This document shows positions 8,705 through 16,909 of a stretch of DNA of 64,000 nucleotides, one piece after another; the first letter of the stretch is position 1; the number at the start of each line of letters is the position of its first letter. The position numbers and the translations under genes were made by a program. Source of the DNA: Methylobacterium nonmethylotrophicum (GTDB taxonomy: Bacteria > Pseudomonadota > Alphaproteobacteria > Rhizobiales > Beijerinckiaceae). A model generated the notes under the pieces. That model saw only the letters and a list, made by a program, of their open reading frames with translations. It had not been told where the DNA came from and ran no database searches. The DNA is taken from positions 1 through 64,000 of the forward strand of contig NZ_SRLB01000005.1 in the NCBI RefSeq assembly GCF_004745635.1, written 5' to 3'.

Positions 8705-8794
8705 GGCGCCCCCGCCTACGCGGGGATCGACCCGGGACGTATTCCTTGATCGCGATGCGGTAGCCGGATCCCCCGGCTGAGGAAGGCAGCGACG
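8705..8794. CRISPR. Type I-E-like CRISPR repeat with one spacer-length gap and a degenerate second repeat
   Basis: Bases 8705-8733 form a 29-nt unit built exactly like a type I-E repeat: five bases, CCCCGC (8710-8715), the four-base loop CTAC, GCGGGG (8720-8725), then ATCGACCC. The stem is identical to that of the E. coli I-E repeat, and about 19 of 29 bases match it by hand count. A 32-nt gap (8734-8765), the normal I-E spacer length, is followed by a 29-nt stretch at 8766-8794 that matches the first unit at about 14 positions, mostly in its first 21 bases. This looks like the stump of an array, 47 bases after the cas3 stop. No second well-preserved repeat exists, so array identity is an inference. 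Confidence 0.5.
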
Positions 8795-9024
8795 TCCCGA
8801 GCGTCCTAGAGCCGCGCCGCACGATTCGGCCGTCATCGCCACCGCCTTCCTCGCTCGACGACATCGTGGATTTCGGCTCGCTCGGCCCTGTCCTGCAGTC
8901 TGCGGTGGAGCTTCGCGTCTTCCACTTTGCGTCCACTTGGCGACGGTCGCGGGATTGCCGCCGTCGGCGCGGCGCTGCCGTGGTGAACCTGGCCCAGGGC
9001 GCATCGCGCCACGCGAGCGTGACG

Positions 9025-9053
9025 CGCGCACCAGCAAACCCTGGGATCAACCA
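9025..9053. repeat. Further degenerate I-E-like repeat copy
   Basis: This 29-base stretch matches the unit at 8705-8733 at about 20 of 29 positions by hand count, including both edges (GCGC near the start, GGGATC and ACC near the end). The stem is broken. The spacing from 8705 (320 bases) is not a multiple of 61. The rest of 8658-9203 contains no convincing gene. Confidence 0.3.
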
Positions 9054-9203
9054 TCAAGGCGCCGTTGCCTGGGTGTTACCAGAGATCACCGATCGACGGC
9101 TGGCGGCGACCACGATGGACTGAACGAGACTGCCGATCTTCACGATCGCGATCCAGTCCATCGCACGCGCTCCAGTCGACTTCAGGCGGTGCGCGTGAAC
9201 CGA

Positions 9204-9644
9204 TTATCGCGGTGGCGGGTTTGTGGTCGCGAAGGAGTAGCGTGCGATCTTCCACCCATCGCGACCTTCTTTACTGAGTATGAACAATTCGTGGTTGGCG
9301 TCGGGGACGCGCTGTTTGATCGCATTCACGATCACATGTCCGTTCGAGCTCGTCCGGGCGAACGCCCAGTTTGGAGCGACCTGCACGACTTCCTCGACCG
9401 TCAGCTCGGTGTCGAAGGTGATCGTCTGGAATATCCCGTCATAGGCAGCCCGGATCGCCTCGGCACCGACCGTCGAGGGGCTGTTCGGGGCCATGAAGAC
9501 GGCATCTGTTGCGAAGACGGACAGTACCGCGTCCGTGTTTGACGCATTCAGCGCCGTCTCGTAAGCCTGCAATGCATCTTCGATGCCGGATTGGACCGAA
9601 GCTGCATCCGAGCTTGTCCCGGTCGATTTTGCGATTTTTTTCAT
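9204..9644 (-). CDS. NTF2-like protein of the SgcJ/EcaC (DUF4440-like) type
   Basis: A 146-residue protein with a single NTF2/SnoaL-like fold. Signature parts are ALQAYETALNASNTDAVL, then FATDAVFMAPNSPSTVGAEA, a central RTSSNGHV strand, and the closing WKIARYSFATT. The family includes small polyketide-associated enzymes and many proteins of unknown function that bind small hydrophobic molecules, so no reaction can be assigned. The ATG start is preceded by CAGGAG. The gene lies downstream of the isochorismatase-like gene on the same strand, 222 bases away, and may be co-transcribed with it. There is no clear signal peptide. Confidence 0.8.
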   Translation of the reverse strand: MKKIAKSTGTSSDAASVQSGIEDALQAYETALNASNTDAVLSVFATDAVFMAPNSPSTVGAEAIRAAYDGIFQTITFDTELTVEEVVQVAPNWAFARTSSNGHVIVNAIKQRVPDANHELFILSKEGRDGWKIARYSFATTNPPPR

Positions 9645-9866
9645 GCTCTTGCATCTCCTGCGGGATTTGCATGTTCGTGATTGGATTTTGCGATGCGGCG
9701 TTCTTCCCCGTCGTACGGGCGTCTGTGACGCTGCATGGCTGGTGCCGGAGCGCGGCGCGACGACGACCGGGCTGGCGCGCTGCGGCTTCCGGCCTCGTCG
9801 GCATGGAACGCCGGCCCTGCCTCCCGGAACGGGCAGTTTCGCCGCGACGCGCTGCAGGGTTGCGGA

Positions 9867-10520
9867 TCAGCCGGCACCGCCCGGGACCGGCGTGTTGAGC
9901 AGTTGCTGCTCCCAGAGATACGCGATTCCACACCCGGCGGCGTGCTGCCTGAGGACGTCGGTGACCCCGGCGACCGTCTCCAGCCGAGCCCAGTCGCGCT
10001 GCCATTCCGCCATCACCGCCAGCCAGGTCATGATGTTCACTCCGGCCCGGATCATGCGTTGGACGGCGACCTCGTGGGCCTCGATCGAGATGCCGCCGCA
10101 GGCGTCAGTGACCACGGTCACGTCCCATCCTTCGCCCGCCGCCTGGATCGCCGGCATCGCGACGCAGACCTCAGTCCAGAGGCCGGCGATGACCAGTTGC
10201 GTTCGGCCAGTCCGCTTGACTGCATCCACGACCTTGGCGTCCTCCCAGGTGTTGATGAACGTCCTGTCGATCACGTCCTGTTCCGGAAAGACGTCGGTAA
10301 CCTGAGGGAAAATGACCCCGCCCCGATCGGCGATGACGCTCGTCAGGATGGTGGGAACGCCAAACACCTTGGCAGCCTTGGCCAAGGCCGTCGTGTTGTT
10401 GACGACCAGATGCTGATCGTGGCTGTTCAAACTCGCCAGCTGGTAGGGCTGGTGGTCGATGAGAACAAGAATCGAATCCTCCGGGCGAATGAGCGACGCA
10501 AGACCATTGCGTAGAGTCAT
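9867..10520 (-). CDS. Isochorismatase-family (YcaC-like) cysteine hydrolase
   Basis: A 217-residue protein of the isochorismatase-like hydrolase superfamily. Asp22 in LIDHQP and the nucleophile Cys119 in GLWTEVCV are in place, followed by the VTDACGG strand-loop. The position that often holds the catalytic Lys carries Arg86 in IDRTFINTWED, as in many YcaC-like proteins. The family hydrolyses C-N or vinyl-ether bonds of small substrates; YcaC itself has no firmly known physiological substrate. AAGGA precedes the ATG. It is divergent from a LysR gene across 146 bases, the usual arrangement for a regulator and its target. Confidence 0.88.
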   Translation of the reverse strand: MTLRNGLASLIRPEDSILVLIDHQPYQLASLNSHDQHLVVNNTTALAKAAKVFGVPTILTSVIADRGGVIFPQVTDVFPEQDVIDRTFINTWEDAKVVDAVKRTGRTQLVIAGLWTEVCVAMPAIQAAGEGWDVTVVTDACGGISIEAHEVAVQRMIRAGVNIMTWLAVMAEWQRDWARLETVAGVTDVLRQHAAGCGIAYLWEQQLLNTPVPGGAG

Positions 10521-10666
10521 GACGATCCTTTGCTGCCAGCGAGTCAGATCGCTATCGGAACAACATACGCCGGTTTCGGCGATGTCGGATCGACATTGCC
10601 ATTGCGGTTTGTGTTACGATAGCGTCGGTCGGCGGCACGGTGTGTCGCGAAAACAGGAACGCCAAG
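10521..10666. promoter_or_regulatory. Divergent promoter region between the isochorismatase-like and LysR genes
   Basis: This 146-bp spacer must contain promoters for both directions and probably the LysR operator. No single T-N11-A box could be chosen with confidence by eye. Confidence 0.45.
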
Positions 10667-11539
10667 GTGGACATCGACGATCTCAGAACGTTTGTGGAAC
10701 TTGCCGACGCCGGAGGCGTGACACCCGCTGCGCGGCGACTGGGCGTCTCCAAGTCGATCGTCAGCCGTCGGCTCGCGCGCCTTGAGGCCGACCTCGGCGT
10801 GCAGCTGGTCGCGCGGACCACGCGTGGCGCAGCCCTCACGGAGGCGGGAGCGACGTTCCGGGATCACGCAGCCCGGGTCTGCGCGGAAATCGATATCGCC
10901 AAGGAAACGATCCTGCCCGCTGGCGACGTTCGTGGCCGGCTACGGATTGCTGCGCCGCTTTCCTTCGGCCCGACCCACCTGGCCGCCGTCTTCGCCGATA
11001 TGGCGCGGCGCCATCCCCATCTCCACCTTCAAACCTGCTACACCGATCGCTTCGTGGATCTCATATCGGAGGGATTCGACTGCGCAATCAGGCTTGGCTA
11101 CCTTCAGGACTCGACCCTGATTGCCAGGCGCGTCGGCCCCATCTACGGCAAGCTTGTCGCCAGTCCGGACTACATCGGTGCCCATGGCGCTCCCGAGACG
11201 CCGGATGACCTGCTCGACCACCAGGCCCTCATGCAGGGCACTGAAACGTGGCAATTCATGGATGGACACAAAGCCATCACCGTCCGCCCTCAGGGACGAT
11301 TCAAAGCCGACAACGGTACCGCACTGGTGTCCGCTGCCATGGCGGGGCTGGGGATTGCCTACCTTCCGGAGAGGCTCATCCAGGAGCAACTTGCATCCGG
11401 AGCGTTGGTACCGGTCATGACGCGCTTTCCGATCCCTCCGGCAGGTTTATTCGTTCTGCGTCCGCCTGGTCATTATCCGGCCAGGGCGGTGCGAATTCTC
11501 ACGCAAATGCTGATCGACTGCTTCGACAAGGCGTCGTAG
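10667..11539 (+). CDS. LysR-family transcriptional regulator
   Basis: A 290-residue LysR protein. The helix-turn-helix spans about residues 1-60 (DDLRTFVELADAGGVTPAAR, then SKSIVSRRLARLE). The substrate-binding domain follows, with SEGFDCAIRLGYLQDSTLIA near residues 130-150. The GTG at 10667 is preferred over the GTG at 10640 because it begins at the family's usual first residues and has AGGA about ten bases upstream. By position it most likely controls the divergent isochorismatase-like gene and perhaps the NTF2-like gene behind it. The ligand is unknown. Confidence 0.88.
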   Translation: MDIDDLRTFVELADAGGVTPAARRLGVSKSIVSRRLARLEADLGVQLVARTTRGAALTEAGATFRDHAARVCAEIDIAKETILPAGDVRGRLRIAAPLSFGPTHLAAVFADMARRHPHLHLQTCYTDRFVDLISEGFDCAIRLGYLQDSTLIARRVGPIYGKLVASPDYIGAHGAPETPDDLLDHQALMQGTETWQFMDGHKAITVRPQGRFKADNGTALVSAAMAGLGIAYLPERLIQEQLASGALVPVMTRFPIPPAGLFVLRPPGHYPARAVRILTQMLIDCFDKAS

Positions 11540-11867
11540 CGATCCGGGCTATACGTGCACCTCACACAACTCCCGCTGCGCCGAGGCCGCCACACCGGGC
11601 CATGCCAGCGATCGGGAGTGTTGTGAGAGACACTCAATCATCGTGCCACGTCGGGCGCGAACGCCCGCATGCCTGCGCTCTCCGCACGGAAGCGCAGACA
11701 GCCCGCGATACCAGACCAGCCAGCCTCCGCCCGGGGCAGGCCGGGCGCTTCGGCCGCGACGCCCGCGACCCGGCGCCGGCCACCGCCCCACTGACGGGAA
11801 AGGGGCAGCGGGAGGAGCCGTCGCGGTGCCCCGCAGCACAGCGGCCCTCGTCCGGCATCGCGCCCCG
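11540..11867. other. 328-bp convergent intergenic region, nothing recognised
   Basis: It lies between the 3' ends of the LysR and GntR genes. It contains only unconvincing overlapping open frames, and no clear hairpin followed by a T run was found. Confidence 0.4.
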
Positions 11868-12587
11868 TCACGACGCGGCAGGTGGTTCGCCCCCCGCCTG
11901 ATGCAGGTAAAAGGCGTGCTCCACCGTGAACACGTGCGCCCGCATCTCCCGCGCCGCTGCCTCCCCGTCCCGCGCCCGAAGCGCGGCCGCGATACGCTCG
12001 TGCTCCGCCAGGGACCGGGCCAAGCGGCCAGGGAACCCGCACTGCGCATGCCGGAACGGCGCGACCCGCCGTCGTACCGCACGCGCCTGCTCCTCCAGGC
12101 ACCCGTTCCGGCTCGCCCGGTAGATCAGGTCGTCCCGCCCCGCCGCCGCCGCCTCGCATCGCCGCCGCACCTGGTCCAGTTCCGCCCCCGCGGCCGCGCT
12201 CATCGCCCCCGCCGCCAGGCGGCAGCACAAAGCCTCCAGCTCCGCCATCACGAAGAACATCTCCGCCAGCCCCTGCGGCGCGATCGTGCTCACCCGCGTG
12301 CCCCGCCGCGGCCGCGAGGTCGCGAACCCCTCCACCTCCAGCTGACGCAGCGCCGCCCGAATCGGCGTGCGCGACGTGCCGAACGCGCTGGCGAGCTCCG
12401 CCTCGTCGATCGGCGTGCCCGGCGCGCGCCTGCCCTGCACGATCTCCTCCGCCAGCCGCCGCCGGATCTCCTCCGTGCGGGTCGGGCCGGCCTCCTCCGG
12501 TCGCGTGGGGCGTGTCGTCGGGTGTCCCGTCCTGGCCGGAGCCCTCCGGCCGCCGGCCACTCTGCATGCAGCCTGCGTGCGCACCAA
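11868..12587 (-). CDS. GntR-family transcriptional regulator with FCD domain
   Basis: A protein of up to 239 residues. An N-terminal winged helix-turn-helix of GntR type (RRRLAEEIVQGRRAPGTPID, then SRTPIRAALRQLEVEGF and RRGTRVS) occupies about residues 38-103. An all-helical FCD ligand-binding domain follows at about 110-230 (MAELEALCCRLAA, LAEHERIAAALRARDGEAA). FCD regulators usually respond to organic acids or sugar acids. The first 30 or so residues are low in family character, so the true start may be downstream of 12587. No target gene is obvious: the sequence upstream is degraded and the neighbour downstream is convergent. Confidence 0.85.
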   Translation of the reverse strand: MVRTQAACRVAGGRRAPARTGHPTTRPTRPEEAGPTRTEEIRRRLAEEIVQGRRAPGTPIDEAELASAFGTSRTPIRAALRQLEVEGFATSRPRRGTRVSTIAPQGLAEMFFVMAELEALCCRLAAGAMSAAAGAELDQVRRRCEAAAAGRDDLIYRASRNGCLEEQARAVRRRVAPFRHAQCGFPGRLARSLAEHERIAAALRARDGEAAAREMRAHVFTVEHAFYLHQAGGEPPAAS

Positions 12588-12638
12588 GGTGGATCGTCGC
12601 GCCGTCCCCCCCTCTCGCCCCGACGCCGGCGGACGATC

Positions 12639-13016
12639 CGGCCCTCACCCGTCCTTCTTCTCCTCGATCCGCACCGATCCGCCCGGCAGGGTGATCCGCC
12701 GCTTCAGCGCGGCCCGCCGGCCGCTCATCTCCCAGGTCAGCCGACGTCGCGTCGCGCGCCTCCGGCGCGCAGGCCCGGATCCGGCTCTCCGCCTCCCCCG
12801 ACACCAGCCCGCGCCCCGCCGGTGCCACCTCCAGAAGCGCCCGCTCCCGCGTCACGTTCGCCGGCTGCCCGGGATCGCCGAACCGCTCCGCCGTCAGCTC
12901 CAGATCGTGACCTCGTCCGCCGGCTCCCCCGGAAAGACCGGCACCCGTATCGTCTCGCTCGCGGCCGCGACGAACGCGGCGCGGGTGTCCCGGGCGCCCG
13001 CGCCCACCTCCCTCGC
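12639..13016 (-). pseudogene. Degraded small gene of unknown function
   Basis: Three minus-strand frames carry consecutive protein-like pieces: SETIRVPVFPGEPADEVTIW (about 12963-12904) ending at a stop; then LTAERFGDPGQPANVTRERA and onward in a second frame (12898 to about 12745); then LTWEMSGRRAALKRRITLPG ending in RIEEKKDG and a stop near 12645 in a third. Read together they would give one protein of about 120 residues with two frameshifts. The family was not recognised. It lies just downstream of tpsB on the same strand. It may instead be a chance result of GC-rich open frames. Confidence 0.35.
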
Positions 13017-13020
13017 CCGG

Positions 13021-14871
13021 TCAGAACTGCAGGGCGACCGAGAAGGTGATCCGATCGTCCGCCGGCAGCCGGTCCGAGCGCTCCGAGCGGCCGTACTCCA
13101 CGCTCGCACTCACGTTGGTGAAGCTCGCCTGCGGCGAGGCCCCGAAGCGGATCCCCACCCCGTAGGAGGCGCCCCGCACCATCGCGCGTTCCAACGCCGT
13201 CGGCCGCTGCAGCCGCACCATCCCGAATGCCCCGAACCCGTAGGGGCTCGCCATCACGGCGCCCAGCGTCTCCTCGCCCGATGCGAGCCCCGTCCCGAGC
13301 TGGCCCGGCCACTCGAACAGCCGGAACGGCAGGCTCACGGGCAGGACGAAGGGCAGCTGCACCTCGCCCCGCACCACGTAGCCCTCGTCCCCCTGGAACA
13401 GGCCCGCGTCGAACGACGACAGCCCAGTCAAGTTCGCCAAGCCGATCTGCTCGGAGCGCGGCAGCGCCTGGTTGAACGAGGTCTGGCCCCGCGCCCGCAG
13501 GTCGAGGGTCAGGTGCTCGGCCACCGGCTGGGTGACGCTCAAGGTCGCTTCGAGCTTCTGGAATTCCGGCCGCGCCCCCAGCCGCGACAACGGCTCGACC
13601 TCGGCGCCCGCCCCCGGTGGCCGGCGCGCGCCCAGCCCGTCGAGGCCGAAGGCGCCCGAGAGCCGGCCCGACACGATCCCGTCGCTGGGCAGGAACCACA
13701 GGAAGTCCGTGGTCGTGCGCGCGATGCGCAGGCGGTCGAGGGAGAACGGCGCCTCGACCGGCACGATCACCGTCTGGCGCTCCTCCTGTGCGTCGAAGGC
13801 CGCCTCGGCGTTGAGCGTGAAGGCCCGCGAGCGGATCAGCGGATAGCGCAGCCGGGCCGAGTAGCGCGAGAAGTCCGAGGTGAAGCCGAGCGTTCCCGCC
13901 TGAGCCTTGGGCGTGGTGCGCGCGTCGGTGACCTCCAGGTTGAGGGTGAGCCCGTCGGCGCCGAGCGGCAGCACGAGGCCGGCGGCGAGCGAGCGGTTGC
14001 GCGGCTCGGGGTCGAAGAAGCTCGCCCGCCCGCCCGGATAGGGCGCCCCGCCGGCGCGCAGGTAGAGCAGCTCGCCGGTTCCGGTCGGCGAATTCAGGTC
14101 GAGGCCGAAGCTGCTCGTGGTACGCCCCAGCGCATCCGAGAGGGTGTTGTCGATGCCGGCCGAGCCCGTCACGGGCTTGGTGCGGGCCTCGACCACCAGC
14201 ACGACGCCCCCCGGCACGCTGCCCGGCGCCAGCGTCGAGCGCAGGACCGTGCCGGGGGCGTCGCCGGCCAGAAGCAGCCGGCGTTCGAGTTCGGAGAGGC
14301 GCAGGGCCCGTGCCCCGGCGAGCGGCGCCAGCACGGCGGCCACCCGCGCGCGGATCTCGGGCGGCAGCGCGTCGGTGTCGACCCGCTCGACGAAGCCGTC
14401 GAGGACGACGAGGCGCAGGTCGGCGCCGTCGGCGAGCCGCTGGGCGGGCAGGACGACCCGCACCAGGGGATAGCCTGCCGCGACGTAGGCCTGCTCCAGC
14501 GCCCGGGCGGCCGCGAACAGCTCGGCGGCGGTGACCGTGCGACCCGACAGGCCTGCGACGATGTCCTGGGTCGGGTCGGCAAGATCCGGCAGGGTGCCCT
14601 CGATCGCGACGGTGCGCAGCCGGACCGTGAGGCGCTCGGCCCCGGCCGGCGCCTCGAGGCCCGGCCCCTCCGGGATGACGAGGCCGCCGCCCTGGCTCTG
14701 CAGGGCTGGGCGGAAGCTCTGGGGGGTGATCTGGGAGGCGGTCTGGGCCAGGGCCGGGCCGGTGACGAGAAGGGCGCCGGCGAGGAGGCCGAACCGTCCA
14801 CGGGCGCGCGACCTGGCGGGCACGGGCGCGACGATGTCCTGCGATCGTCCGTCGGTGAGTCGCAGCGTCAT
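13021..14871 (-). CDS. TpsB two-partner secretion transporter (ShlB/FhaC/HecB family)
   Basis: A 616-residue outer-membrane protein of the type Vb secretion family. A signal peptide-like segment (FGLLAGALLVTGPALAQ) follows an extended basic N-terminus. Next come a Gln/Pro-rich linker, two POTRA domains (about residues 75-230; VRLRTVAIEG, then PLVRVVLPAQRL and VLDGFVERVDTD), and a 16-stranded beta-barrel of about 380 residues ending in the outer-membrane signature …ITFSVALQF with terminal Phe. It should recognise the TPS domain of its exoprotein in the periplasm and move it through the outer membrane. The evident partner is the giant TpsA gene at 16910, transcribed in the opposite direction about 2 kb away. 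This order is unusual, since tpsB and tpsA commonly form one operon. An AraC regulator lies upstream on the same strand. Confidence 0.9.
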   Translation of the reverse strand: MTLRLTDGRSQDIVAPVPARSRARGRFGLLAGALLVTGPALAQTASQITPQSFRPALQSQGGGLVIPEGPGLEAPAGAERLTVRLRTVAIEGTLPDLADPTQDIVAGLSGRTVTAAELFAAARALEQAYVAAGYPLVRVVLPAQRLADGADLRLVVLDGFVERVDTDALPPEIRARVAAVLAPLAGARALRLSELERRLLLAGDAPGTVLRSTLAPGSVPGGVVLVVEARTKPVTGSAGIDNTLSDALGRTTSSFGLDLNSPTGTGELLYLRAGGAPYPGGRASFFDPEPRNRSLAAGLVLPLGADGLTLNLEVTDARTTPKAQAGTLGFTSDFSRYSARLRYPLIRSRAFTLNAEAAFDAQEERQTVIVPVEAPFSLDRLRIARTTTDFLWFLPSDGIVSGRLSGAFGLDGLGARRPPGAGAEVEPLSRLGARPEFQKLEATLSVTQPVAEHLTLDLRARGQTSFNQALPRSEQIGLANLTGLSSFDAGLFQGDEGYVVRGEVQLPFVLPVSLPFRLFEWPGQLGTGLASGEETLGAVMASPYGFGAFGMVRLQRPTALERAMVRGASYGVGIRFGASPQASFTNVSASVEYGRSERSDRLPADDRITFSVALQF

Positions 14872-15098
14872 GCGGGTCGCTCCCGAAGTTTGTCCTGGAC
14901 GATCTCGGCGCCCTTGCGCGTCTCGCGAGGTGATGCCGCCCGGGGGTGCCAGCCTCGATTGAGGGATTCACGTGGTGAATGCAAGGTGAAGGCCGGCAAA
15001 CCGCGGACAGGCAGGACGTGCGCCGCACCTGCTTTGAGACGCGGCGCACATTCCGCTGCGGCCGGCGTGGGGCGGGGCGCCCGCCAGGACGGGCGGCC

Positions 15099-16163
15099 TC
15101 AGAGGCTGAGGAGCCACTCCCTCACCACCCGCACGTCGGTGTCCGGTGCCGCCGGATCGCCGTTCGTGCGCGAGCGGGCCTGCGCCGCAAGCCGGCGCAG
15201 GTCGCGCGGTCCCACGCCGTAGACCGCCCGGAACAGCCGGCTGAACGCCGAATCGTTCACGAAGCCGCAGGCGCGGGCGATGTCCCGGATCAGGAGGCGA
15301 TCCTGCCCGGGATCCTCGAGCAGCGCCCGCGCCCGCGCCAGGCGTGCCCGCGTGATGGCCTCCGCCACGCCCCCAACGGGCTCGAACAGGCGGTACAGCG
15401 ACGCCCGCGAGAGCCGGAACCGCCGTGCCAGGAGAGCGGGCCCGAGCTGCGGGTCGGCCACGTCCCGCGCGATGGCGGCCTGGATCATGCGCAACTGCCC
15501 GGCCCGCAGGGCCGCCCGCGCGAGGGCGCGCCCCTCCCGCGAGGGGCCGGCCGCGCCGGCGATCAGCGCGGCGGAGGCGGCCGTGGCGGCGTCGGCCTCG
15601 GCCCGGCTCATGGCAGGCGCATCGGCCCTGAGCATCGTGAGATGCGACCACAGGAGGTCGGCCATGCCGGTGCCGCGTCGCAGCATCAGGCCGTGCAGGG
15701 CGTCGCTCCGGGCGACCAGCGGCGTGACGAGGTCGCGGCGGATGGTGAGGGACAGGTTGCTGACCGCGGGGGCGCGGACCGCGAAGGGACGGGTGAGGTC
15801 CAGCACCACCACGTCGCCCGGCTGGATCGCGAGGGTCTTGCCCTCGACCTCGCAGGCGTAGCCGTTGCGCAGGTAGGTCATCAGCATGATGTCGTCGAGG
15901 CCGGCGGCCGCGATGACCCCGGGGGTGCGCAGGCAGTCGCTGCGCGGCGCCAGGGCGCCGCCCAGATGCATGCCGCCGAAATGATCGGCCTCGAACACGG
16001 CCGAGAAGTCGGCGTGGTCCTCCGGATGCGGGAGTTCCCAGCGCACGACGGGGCTGAGGGCGCACCGCATGGCCTCGTAGGCGTCCGGTGCGCCGCGGGC
16101 GATCGTCGACCGGAGCCGGGGAACCGCCGCGACCTCGGCCGGGTGTCGGGTTGCATCAGGCAT
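15099..16163 (-). CDS. AraC-family transcriptional regulator
   Basis: A protein of about 354 residues with an AraC-binding-like sensor region (about residues 40-200: DFSAVFEADHFGGMHLG, YLRNGYACEVEGKTLAIQPG) and a C-terminal double helix-turn-helix (about 235-330: LARRFRLSRASLYRLFEPVG, then IRDIARACGFVNDSAFSRLF, ending GVGPRDLRRL). The chosen ATG begins MPDATRHPAEVAAVPRLRST; the open frame extends to 16286 but without family character. It sits between tpsB (same strand, 227 bases downstream) and tpsA (divergent), so control of the two-partner secretion pair is a reasonable inference, though not shown by any recognised operator. Confidence 0.88.
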   Translation of the reverse strand: MPDATRHPAEVAAVPRLRSTIARGAPDAYEAMRCALSPVVRWELPHPEDHADFSAVFEADHFGGMHLGGALAPRSDCLRTPGVIAAAGLDDIMLMTYLRNGYACEVEGKTLAIQPGDVVVLDLTRPFAVRAPAVSNLSLTIRRDLVTPLVARSDALHGLMLRRGTGMADLLWSHLTMLRADAPAMSRAEADAATAASAALIAGAAGPSREGRALARAALRAGQLRMIQAAIARDVADPQLGPALLARRFRLSRASLYRLFEPVGGVAEAITRARLARARALLEDPGQDRLLIRDIARACGFVNDSAFSRLFRAVYGVGPRDLRRLAAQARSRTNGDPAAPDTDVRVVREWLLSL

Positions 16164-16909
16164 GGCGAGAGTGGGAGTGCGAGGCCTGCCGCGCCCGTCG
16201 ATGCAACGCGCGGCGAGGCGACCCTGGATTTCCGGAGCCGGCTGCTGCGGAGGGGCGCCCGGCCGGCAACGGACGCTCGGCCGCATTCAAGAACCAGGCT
16301 GAGGCCCAAGGCAAATCCCGCCCGATGTTTCCAAGGCGGCATGGTGCCGCAGATGATGCGAGTCCTGCCAAGAAAATAGATTGGAAGTTGTGCCGCATCG
16401 ATTGTTCATCGAATGACGGTAGCGTTCATACACGATATCCGCGAGACTCCCGTGCCCTGATATTCGGGCCGATACTCCCCAGGGCTTTCATGGTTGGACG
16501 GGGCGCAGGGACGCATCGGTAGTCCTCAGCAACGACGATTCGGAATCGATCCGCATCACAATGTGCCCAGCGTATCAATCCTGACCGCGACTGTGGCGCA
16601 GTGCCTTTCTCCCGTGCTACCCTAACGGCAGATCGCGCCCCGGGGAGAAGGCCCGGGCGTTTGCGGAGGACGGTGACGGGATGCAGGCGATGCCACGCGG
16701 GTTGAGCGATCGGGATCCGGCCCCGGCGGCCTGGGGAACGGGTCCGTCCGCGCGGGAGCGCACGCGCCCGCAGGACGGATCGTCGCGCCGTCCGCCCTGC
16801 GGCCGGTCGTTGCGGCGCGGCGGCGTCCGGGGTCGGACCTGAGCGCGCCGGCCTGGGCCGTGTGCGGCCCTGCACTCTTCTTCGACCTCCTCTCGACCGC
16901 GACCCCGTG
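16164..16909. promoter_or_regulatory. 746-bp divergent region upstream of tpsA and the AraC gene
   Basis: No convincing gene is present. The middle part, about 16360-16560, is less GC-rich than its surroundings, as expected for promoters of the two divergent genes. No promoter could be assigned firmly. The tpsA mRNA leader is likely to be long or GC-rich, since 16620-16900 is very GC-rich. Confidence 0.4.

Noticed and set aside
12367..15222. Long plus-strand open frame across the GntR gene, degraded segment and tpsB.
   Set aside because: It is a shadow frame, low-complexity Arg/Pro-rich, and opposite to clear genes with domains.
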